This document shows, piece by piece, positions 53,816 through 64,000 of a stretch of DNA of 64,000 nucleotides. The stretch is from Pseudomonadota bacterium (GTDB taxonomy: Bacteria > Pseudomonadota > Gammaproteobacteria > Burkholderiales > Burkholderiaceae_C). Within the stretch, counting starts at the first letter, position 1. Every line of letters begins with the position of its first letter. The stretch covers positions 1-64,000 of the forward strand of contig JAJZTW010000004.1 in assembly GCA_021847345.1 (NCBI GenBank), read 5' to 3'. The notes beneath the pieces are model-generated. The model worked only from the letters and a program-made list of their open reading frames with translations. It had not been told where the DNA came from and made no database searches. Made by a program: the position numbers and the translations under genes.

Positions 53816-54901
53816 ATGTCGCCGGGCCGCCGCCAGTTGCTTCAACTCGCTTGCTCCGCGGCGCTGTTCGCGCCGGCCTGGGCCAGGACGGCAGCGGCGG
53901 CCGGTGGCGGCAGCTTGGACCCCTGGGCCGGCCAGCTGCAGCAGCACGGGCATGCCGACGGGCCGGGCGCCAGGGCCCTGTTCTTCGACCCGCGTGGGCT
54001 GTGCACCGACCCGCGCACGGGCGACGTGCTGGTCGCCGATGCGGCCAATGCGATGGTGCGGCGAATTCGTGCCGACGGTACCGTCAGCAGCGTGGCGGGG
54101 GTTCCCGAACTGCGCAGGACGGTCGAAGGCCCGGCCGCCCGCGCGGGATTCGTCGGCCCCGACGCGGTCGCCGCGGCAAGCGACGGCACCGTCTACATCT
54201 CGGACTCCTACGCCAACACGCTGCGCGTGCTGCGCGACGGCCGCGTGAGCCTGCTGGCAGGCGCTGATCAGTTGCCCGGCTACGCAGACGGTCCGGGACC
54301 GCAGGCTCGCTTCAACCACCCGGTGGGAATCGCCATCGATCCGCGCGACGGCTCGCTGCTGGTCGCCGACTCGTACAACCATACGGTGCGCCGTGTCAGC
54401 CGCGACGGCGTGGTCGGCACCGTCGCCGGCACCCCGGGCATCAACGATCACCGCGACGGCGCGGCACGCCACGCACTGTTCAACACGCCGGTCGGAATCG
54501 CGGTGGCGGGAGATGGCAGCGTATACGTCAGCGAATACTTCAACCACGACATCCGGCGCATTTCCCCGCGCGGGGACGTGAGCACCGTGGCGGGCATCCC
54601 GGGCAAGCCGGGCGACGTCGACGGACCCGCGCCGCGCGCGCAACTGCGCCGGCCGCAGCAGATCACCTTCGATGCTTCCGGGGGCCTGCTGATCGCCGAC
54701 GCCGGCAACCTGTTGCTGCGCCGGCTGGGCAGCGACGGCGTGCTGCGCACGCTGGCCGGACGTGCGGGCGGAGAACTCGCGCAGCCGGGCCCGCTGCCGA
54801 CGGCGCTGGGCACTCCCTACGGCGTGGCCGTGGGGCCGGCGGGGAGCATTGCCGTCAGCACGGGCCAGGCGGTGCTGCTGGTGCGTCCGGCAACGGCCTG
54901 A
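53816..54901 (+). CDS. exported NHL-repeat beta-propeller protein
   Basis: This 361-residue protein has an N-terminal export signal (GRRQLLQLACSAALFAPAWA) and about six NHL-type repeats with the pattern FxxPxGIAxDPxxGxLLVADxxNHTVRRxSxDGVVxTVAG. NHL repeats form a six-bladed propeller used for protein or RNA binding. There is no lipobox and no membrane anchor, so it should be periplasmic or secreted. It differs in repeat family from the GloVer and YVTN-type proteins at 22-35 kb. Function unknown. Confidence 0.82.
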   Translation: MSPGRRQLLQLACSAALFAPAWARTAAAAGGGSLDPWAGQLQQHGHADGPGARALFFDPRGLCTDPRTGDVLVADAANAMVRRIRADGTVSSVAGVPELRRTVEGPAARAGFVGPDAVAAASDGTVYISDSYANTLRVLRDGRVSLLAGADQLPGYADGPGPQARFNHPVGIAIDPRDGSLLVADSYNHTVRRVSRDGVVGTVAGTPGINDHRDGAARHALFNTPVGIAVAGDGSVYVSEYFNHDIRRISPRGDVSTVAGIPGKPGDVDGPAPRAQLRRPQQITFDASGGLLIADAGNLLLRRLGSDGVLRTLAGRAGGELAQPGPLPTALGTPYGVAVGPAGSIAVSTGQAVLLVRPATA

Positions 54902-54917
54902 GCCGGCCAGGCCGGCT
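54901..54917. terminator. palindrome after the NHL-repeat gene
   Basis: AGCCGGCC-A-GGCCGGCT is a perfect 8+8 bp palindrome starting at the last base of the NHL-repeat stop codon, in the short spacer to the convergent queF. No T-run follows. It may form a bidirectional 3'-end hairpin. Confidence 0.4.
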
Positions 54918-54932
54918 GGACGGGGGGCCGAT

Positions 54933-55361
54933 TCAGTCGCGCCCGGGCAGCGCCGGTTGCGCGGTGGCGAAACGGCTGAGATCGACCGTCGGCGCCTGCT
55001 TCCAGCCGCGCTTGCGGTGCTCGACCACGACGTTGGTGTAGATCCCGCCGCGCACGTACCACTGCGCGGTCACGCGCAGGTAGCGCGGGGCGATGGCCTT
55101 CACGATGTCGTCGAGGATGGTGTTGGTCACCTTCTCGTGGAATGCGCCTTCGTCGCGAAAGCTCCACATGTACAGCTTCAGGCTCTTGAGCTCGACGCAC
55201 TTGCGGTCGGGAATGATGTCGAGGTCGATGCGCGCGAAATCCGGCTGTCCCGTCAGCGGGCACAGGCAGGTGAACTCGGGCACCTGCATGTGGATGTGGT
55301 AGTCGCGCCCGGGGGCCGGATTGGGAAAGGTCTGCAGGGTCTTGCTGGGCTGCGTGCTCAT
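54933..55361 (-). CDS. queF: NADPH-dependent 7-cyano-7-deazaguanine reductase QueF
   Basis: QueF reduces preQ0 to preQ1, a step before base insertion into tRNA in queuosine synthesis. The 142-residue protein is the short unimodular type with the catalytic cysteine and aspartate in [14 protein letters not shown], the substrate-binding glutamate in [18 protein letters not shown], and [17 protein letters not shown] 55361 starts the conserved protein. It is a single gene, convergent with the NHL-repeat gene and divergent from smc. Confidence 0.96.
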   Translation of the reverse strand: MSTQPSKTLQTFPNPAPGRDYHIHMQVPEFTCLCPLTGQPDFARIDLDIIPDRKCVELKSLKLYMWSFRDEGAFHEKVTNTILDDIVKAIAPRYLRVTAQWYVRGGIYTNVVVEHRKRGWKQAPTVDLSRFATAQPALPGRD

Positions 55362-55539
55362 GGCGTGATGGCTTCGGCGAGGCCCGCGCGGGCGGGCAAA
55401 CGGGCAATTATCCGGCACCCAGGCAGCGCGCGCAGCGCGGCGCGGGCGCGCGCCGATGCTATCATCCCCCGCTGAGCCGCTACGCGCTCATTTTTCTTTT
55501 GAAATCAAGCAGTTAAGCGTCAGCTTCGTCCAAGGCAAC

Positions 55540-58500
55540 GTGCGTCTTTCCACCGTCAAGCTCGCCGGGTTCAAATCCTTCGCCGATCCCGTTTCCGTGC
55601 ACATGCCAGGTCGCCGGGTCGGCGTCGTCGGCCCCAACGGGTGTGGCAAGTCCAACATCATCGACGCCGTGCGCTGGGTGCTGGGGGAGTCGCGCGCGGC
55701 CGAACTGCGCGGCGACTCGATGCTCGACGTGATCTTCAACGGTTCGGGCACGCGCAAGCCGGCCGGGCGCTGCAGCGTGGAACTGGTGTTCGACAACAGC
55801 GACCACCGCGTCAGCGGCAGCTTCGGGCAGTACAGCGAGATCGCCGTCAGGCGCGTGCTGACGCGCGACGGCGGCTCGAGTTATTTCATCAACAACCAGC
55901 CGGTTCGCCGGCGCGACGTGCAGGACATCTTCCTGGGCACCGGGCTGGGCTCGCGTTCCTACGCCATCATCGGCCAGGGAACCATCAGCCGCATCATCGA
56001 ATCGCGTCCCGAGGAGCTGCGCATCATGCTGGAGGAGGCCGCCGGGGTCTCCAAGTACAAGGAGCGGCGCCGCGAGACCGAGAACCGCCTGCATGCGACG
56101 CGCGAGAACCTGCAGCGCGTGCAGGACATCCTGCGTGAACTCGGCGGCCAGCTCGACAAGCTCGAACAGCAGGCGGCGGTGGCCCAGCGCTACCACGAAC
56201 TGCAGCACCAGGCGCGATTCAGCCAGCACGCGCTGTGGCTGCTTCGACTGCGCGAGGCCGAGCAGCGCCAGGCCCGGGTGCGCGAGCAGGGCGGCTCTCT
56301 GCAGCTGCGCCTGGAGCAGCACACCGCGCGGTTGCGCGCGGCTGAAGCCGACCTCGAAGGCATGCGCCAGGCGCAGTACGCCGCGGCCGATGCGCTGAAC
56401 TCGGCACAGGCCGAGCTGTACGCGGCGCAGGCCGAAGTGGCACGCCTGGAGGCCGAGATCCGCTTCGTGGTCGAAGCGCGCGAGCGCGCGCTGCGCGGTC
56501 AGGGCGAACTGCTCGAACAGCAGCAGCAGTGGCAGCAGCGCCTGGAGCAGGCGCTGCACGACGCCGAGTCGGCGGCGATGGAGCGCGAGACCGCCGAACA
56601 GCTGCAGGAGCAGGCCGGCGCGCGCGTGCAGGAGCAGGCCGAGATGGTGCCGGCGCTGGAGGCCCGACTGGCCGATGCGCAGATGCACGCCGCCGAGCGC
56701 CGGGCACGCGCCGCCGCGGCCCAGCAGCGCCTGCAGGCCGAGGCCGAGCGCCAGCGCGGACTCAGCCAGCAGCGCCAGGGCTTGGAGCAGCGCATGCAGC
56801 GCCTGCAGGCCGAGCGGCGCCAGCTGAGCACGCCGGATGCCGCGCGCCTGGCCGATCTCGACCAGCAGCATGCGGCGCTGACCACCGCCTGCGAGCGCGC
56901 GCAGGCGGCCGTCGACGAGGGTCGCCTGCGCCTGCCCGAACTGCAGGCGGCGCGCCAGCAGGCGCTGGAGCAGTCGCAATCCGCCGCGGCCGTGCTGACG
57001 GCGACGGCCGCGCGCGTGCAGGCGCTCAAGGCCCTGCAGGAAAAGGTCATGACCGAGGGGCGCCTGCAACCGTGGCTGGCACGCCATGGCCTGGATTCGC
57101 TGGCGCGCCTGTGGACCCGCATCCAGGTCGAGCCGGGCTGGGAGAACGCGCTCGAGGCCGCGCTGCGCGAACGGCTGGCGGCGCTCGAGGTGCGTTCACT
57201 CGACGGCACGGCATCGTTCGCCGCCGATCCGCCGCCGGCCAAGCTGAGCTTTTTCTCCCCGCCCGCGGCTGCGGCGCCGCCGCCCCCCGTGCCCGGCATG
57301 CGTGCGCTGGGCGCGTTGCTGCGAGTCAGCGACCCCGGGCTGCGCGCCGTGCTGGAGGACTGGCTGGCCGGGGTGTACACGGCCGACTCGCTGCCGCAGG
57401 CGACGCAGCGCAGGGGCGATCTGCCGCCCGGCGCCGTGCTGGTGACGGCCGAGGGCCATATGGTCGGCCGCCACAGCGTGAGCCTGTACGCGGCGGACAC
57501 CGAGCAGGCCGGGCTGCTGGCGCGGGCCCAGGAAATCGACAACCTGGAGCGCCAGCGCCGGGCACAGCAGATGCTGGCCGAGCAGGCGCGCGATGCCGCG
57601 GCGCAGGCCGAGGCAGGGTTCGCGCAGGCGCAGGAGCGCCTGGGCGAGGCCACGCGGGACCTGCAGTCGCTGATCCAGCAGTCGCACGGCGTGCAGGTCG
57701 AGCGACTGAAGCTGCAGCAACAGCAGCAGGAGGCGAGCGCGCGTGCCCAGCGCCTCGACGCCGATCTCGCCGAGGTCGCCGCGCAGGCCGAGGAACTGGC
57801 CGTGCAGCTGGCCGAGAGCGAGGCCCGCTTCGAGCAGCTCGATGCCGAGCTCGGGTCGAGCCAGCAGGAGCAGGCCGACCTCGACAGCGTGGTGCTGCGC
57901 GAGCAGGCTGAACTGGCCCAGGCGCGGACCACGCTGCGCAGCCTGGAGCAGGAACAGGCGGAGAGCGTGTACGCCGTGCGCAGCCTGGAGCAGCGCATGG
58001 CCGATGCGCAGCGCATGGGCGACACCGCGCGCCAGCAGCTCGACGCCTGCGCCGAGCGCCTGCGCGCGGCGCAGGCCGAACTCGAGCGCCTGCAGGACCA
58101 GAGTGCGCAAGCCGGGCTGCAGGACGCGCTGCAGGCACGCGAGCAGGCCGAGCAGCGCCTGCACGCCAGGCGCGCCGAGCACGACGAACTGGCGGCGCGC
58201 CTGCGCGCGATGGACGAGCAGCGTGTGCTGATCGAGCGCGAGCTGGAGCCGCTGCGCGCATCGATCGGCGAGCGCCAGCTGCAGGAGCAGGAGGCGCGCC
58301 TGCAGGCCGAGCAGTTCAAACAGCAGCTCGACGAGGCCGAGGTGGACCGCGACGCGCTGGCCGCGGAGCTGGCGCAACGCATGCCGTCGGGGGCTGAGCC
58401 CGAACAGCTGGCGCGCGATGCGCAGCGACTGCAGCGGGACATCGCCGCGCTGGGCGCGGTCAACCTCGCCGCGCTCGAGGAGTTGCAGCAGGCGCGTGAC

Positions 58501-59064
58501 CGCAAGGGTTTCCTCGATGCGCAGAATGCCGACCTGGAGCAGGCCGCGACCACGCTGGAGGACGCGATCCGGCACATCGACGCCGAGACGCGCAACCAGC
58601 TGCGCCAGACCTTCGACGAGGTCAACGCGCATTTCGGGCGCCTGTTTCCCGAGCTGTTCGGCGGTGGCTCGGCGCGCCTGATCATGACCGGCGAGGAAAT
58701 CCTCGACGCCGGGGTGCAGGTGATGGCGCAGCCGCCTGGCAAGCGCAACAGTACCATTCACCTGTTGTCGGGTGGGGAGAAGGCGCTGGTGGCGATTGCG
58801 CTGGTGTTCGGGATCTTCCACCTCAACCCGGCGCCGTTCTGTATCCTGGACGAGGTCGATGCCCCGCTGGACGACGCCAACACCGAGCGCTTCGCCCGCC
58901 TGGTCGAAACCATGTCCGAAGCAACCCAGTTCCTGTTCATTTCCCACAATAAGATTGCCATGGCGATGGCCGAGCAACTGGTCGGCGTGACCATGCAGGA
59001 GCAGGGGGTTTCCCGCCTGGTGGCGGTCGACATGGACACCGCCGCGCGCATGGCCGCTGCCTGA
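55540..59064 (+). CDS. smc: chromosome segregation protein SMC
   Basis: This condensin ATPase of 1174 residues has an N-terminal head (VRLSTVKLAGFKSFADP, Walker A GPNGCGKSN near 31-39, YAIIGQGTISRI), long Gln/Glu/Ala/Arg-rich coiled coils, a hinge at about 505-660 and a C-terminal head with LLSGGEKALVAIAL (about 1074) and Walker B CILDEVDAPLDDAN. The hinge has an unusual proline-rich insert (SPPAAAAPPPPVPG). GTG 55540 was chosen because the family starts with RLSTxKLxGFKSF; the frame is open back to 55456. A TATCAT box lies near 55460. It heads smc-zipA-ligA. Confidence 0.96.
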   Translation: MRLSTVKLAGFKSFADPVSVHMPGRRVGVVGPNGCGKSNIIDAVRWVLGESRAAELRGDSMLDVIFNGSGTRKPAGRCSVELVFDNSDHRVSGSFGQYSEIAVRRVLTRDGGSSYFINNQPVRRRDVQDIFLGTGLGSRSYAIIGQGTISRIIESRPEELRIMLEEAAGVSKYKERRRETENRLHATRENLQRVQDILRELGGQLDKLEQQAAVAQRYHELQHQARFSQHALWLLRLREAEQRQARVREQGGSLQLRLEQHTARLRAAEADLEGMRQAQYAAADALNSAQAELYAAQAEVARLEAEIRFVVEARERALRGQGELLEQQQQWQQRLEQALHDAESAAMERETAEQLQEQAGARVQEQAEMVPALEARLADAQMHAAERRARAAAAQQRLQAEAERQRGLSQQRQGLEQRMQRLQAERRQLSTPDAARLADLDQQHAALTTACERAQAAVDEGRLRLPELQAARQQALEQSQSAAAVLTATAARVQALKALQEKVMTEGRLQPWLARHGLDSLARLWTRIQVEPGWENALEAALRERLAALEVRSLDGTASFAADPPPAKLSFFSPPAAAAPPPPVPGMRALGALLRVSDPGLRAVLEDWLAGVYTADSLPQATQRRGDLPPGAVLVTAEGHMVGRHSVSLYAADTEQAGLLARAQEIDNLERQRRAQQMLAEQARDAAAQAEAGFAQAQERLGEATRDLQSLIQQSHGVQVERLKLQQQQQEASARAQRLDADLAEVAAQAEELAVQLAESEARFEQLDAELGSSQQEQADLDSVVLREQAELAQARTTLRSLEQEQAESVYAVRSLEQRMADAQRMGDTARQQLDACAERLRAAQAELERLQDQSAQAGLQDALQAREQAEQRLHARRAEHDELAARLRAMDEQRVLIERELEPLRASIGERQLQEQEARLQAEQFKQQLDEAEVDRDALAAELAQRMPSGAEPEQLARDAQRLQRDIAALGAVNLAALEELQQARDRKGFLDAQNADLEQAATTLEDAIRHIDAETRNQLRQTFDEVNAHFGRLFPELFGGGSARLIMTGEEILDAGVQVMAQPPGKRNSTIHLLSGGEKALVAIALVFGIFHLNPAPFCILDEVDAPLDDANTERFARLVETMSEATQFLFISHNKIAMAMAEQLVGVTMQEQGVSRLVAVDMDTAARMAAA

Positions 59065-59115
59065 GCACACCGTTCATCCGCCCCCGCCAAATCGTCTCGA
59101 TAGGAAAGCACTCCC

Positions 59116-60211
59116 ATGGGTCCACTGCAGGAAGCCTTGGCCGCGGTCGGCGTCTTGATCATCGCCGCCGTGCTGGGTTTCAACGGCTGGCAATCGTGGC
59201 AATTGCGCCGCCGGCGCGCTCGCGCCGGCGATGGCGACGCGCCGCCGCAGCATGACGCCTTCGCGCCGACCACGCCCCAGGAGCGCCGCGAGCCGGGGCT
59301 GATGGACGAAGCCGGCTCCGAGGCGCCGGAACTCGCTTCCACCGTCTCGCAGGACGCGCACCGTGCGCGCGCTGCCGCGATGCGCATCGACCCGCTGATC
59401 GACGCCATCGCCAGTTTCATGTTCGAGCAGCCGGTGCCCGGCGAATCGCTGCTCGAGCGCTTGCCGCGCAGCGCGCGCGCCGGCACCAAGCCACTGCTGT
59501 TCGAGGCTCGCAACGCGCAGGATGGCACGTGGGAGCCATTGCGCTCCGGCCAACGCTACATGGAGTTGCAGGCGGCCGTGCAGATGGCCAGCCGCAGCGG
59601 GGCGCTCAACGCCATTGAATACTCGGAATTCGTCACCAAGTGCCACGCGCTGGGCGAGGTGCTAGGGGTCGCGCCGGACCTGCCCGACATGGCCGAGGTG
59701 CTGGAGCAGGCTCGCGAACTCGACAGCTTCGCCGCCGGCAACGATGCGCAGTTGTCGATCAACCTGCAGGCGCAGGCGGTCGCCTGGGGCATGGATTACC
59801 TGCGCCAGCAGGCGCATGCCTGCGGCTTCACGGCGGGGCAGACGGCGGGCCGTCTGGCGCTCGTCGAAAGCCTCGACGAGCCCGGGCAGGGCGAGGCCCA
59901 GAGCCGGCGTCACACCGTGGTGCAACTGCAATTCGACGCCCACGCCGAGCTGGCCGAGGACCCGGCGACGCCGGTGGCGCGCGCCACGCTGCTGCTCGAC
60001 GTGCCGCAGGTGCCGCAGGCGCTGCGCCCATTCGCGCGCATGCGCGAGGTCGCGCAGCAACTCGGCGACGCGCTGGGAGCGCGCCAGGTGGACGACAACG
60101 GCGCGCCCCTGTCGGCAACCGCGCTGGACCAGATCGACGTGCAGCTGCAGCAGCTGTACGCGGCTCTCGAAGCGCGGGGGCTGGCTGCCGGCACGCCGGC
60201 GGCGCAGCGAT

Positions 60212-60222
<11 letters not shown>
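59116..60222 (+). CDS. zipA: ZipA-like cell division protein
   Basis: This 368-residue protein has one N-terminal membrane helix (ALAAVGVLIIAAVLGFNGWQ), a basic and then disordered linker, and a C-terminal ZipA FtsZ-binding-type domain (about 220-350, including ALGEVLGVAPDLPDM, AWGMDYLRQQ and LLLDVPQVPQALRPFARM). ZipA tethers FtsZ to the membrane. Sequence similarity to enterobacterial ZipA is low, as is usual in betaproteobacteria, but its position between smc and ligA is typical. The stop codon lies in the first copy of an 11-bp tandem repeat. Confidence 0.88.
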
Positions 60223-63463
<3,241 letters not shown>

Positions 63464-64000
63464 CTGCGAACGCCGCGCGCGACGTCGGCGAAGGCGTGGT
63501 CGCAGCCGACCGAGCGCAGCGAGTGCAGTTCGGCCTGCGTGAAGCACTGGTACTTGCCGCGCAGCGTGTCGGGGAAGTCGATGTAGCTCACCAGGTGCTC
63601 GTCGACCATCTGCTGCAGCGACAGCTCCTGCTGGCCTGCGCGCGCGCGCAGCGCGTTGACCACCGCGTGCGCGATGTCGTTGAACGGTTGCGCGCGTCCG
63701 CTGCCGAGATTGAACACCCCGCTGTGGCGCGGATGGTCGAAAAACCACAGGTTCACCGCGACGACGTCGTCGACCAGCACGAAGTCCCGTCGCTGTTCCC
63801 CGGGGCCGTAGCCGCCGTAGGCGCCGAACAGTTCCACGCGCCCGCGTTCCCGGAACTGGTTGTAGTGGTGCCACGCCACCGAGGCCATGCGCGCCTTGTG
63901 CTGTTCCCCGGGCCCGTACACGTTGAAGTAGCGAAAGCCGGCGACCTGGCTGCGCGCGCCATGCAGGCGCCGGCGCACGAGCTGGTCGAACAGCAGCTTG

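Overview
The window is about 70% GC, gene-dense, and reads as chromosomal DNA of a betaproteobacterium, most likely in the order Burkholderiales. The evidence is gene content and order rather than any ribosomal marker: dapC-dapD-pilU-dapE-prmB, dnaX-ybaB-recR with a divergent SRP RNA gene and trxA-rho-rpmE2, smc-zipA-ligA, smpB divergent from ratA-rnfH, and an ECF sigma/DUF3619-like/DUF3106-like operon. No rRNA, tRNA, CRISPR array, insertion sequence or prophage was recognised, and almost every gene is housekeeping.

Layout. 1-7 kb: the 3' end of an unknown basic-tailed protein, the NAD(P)HX repair enzyme nnr, isocitrate lyase with its own promoter region and terminator, smpB, ratA-rnfH, and an OmpR/EnvZ-type two-component pair. 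7-13 kb: one 5.7 kb gene for a double-length UvrA, two complete UvrA units in one chain. 13-22 kb: tRNA modification, mismatch repair and wall genes (miaA, mutL, amiC, tsaE) with a dedA gene on the opposite strand between mutL and amiC, then queG, ogt, xerD and marC.

22-35.5 kb is the accessory part. Three minus-strand genes encode exported GloVer-repeat proteins and three plus-strand genes encode seven-repeat YVTN-type beta-propeller lipoproteins. Between the two groups lie a SPFH/NfeD membrane pair and an Orn/Lys/Arg decarboxylase. Four of the six secreted proteins share an N-terminal module of about 80 residues with one conserved cysteine pair, duplicated in one of them, although their repeat domains belong to different families. 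This is the most system-like and least explained part of the window.

35.5-47 kb: the sigma/anti-sigma operon, the lysine/diaminopimelate genes with pilU, prmB, an ABC-F ATPase, a MATE transporter and an ArnT-like membrane glycosyltransferase. 47-55 kb: rpmE2, rho, trxA, SRP RNA, dnaX-ybaB-recR, a TenI-like protein, an NHL-repeat protein and queF. 55-64 kb: smc, zipA, ligA, a ROK-family kinase and the 3' part of hldD, cut by the window end.

Sequence oddities worth attention include a 9-bp in-frame tandem repeat in the mutL linker, an 11-bp out-of-frame tandem repeat at the zipA stop codon, a perfect 10-bp inverted repeat between the sigma operon and dapC, and an inverted repeat inside the N-terminal extension of the ROK kinase gene.
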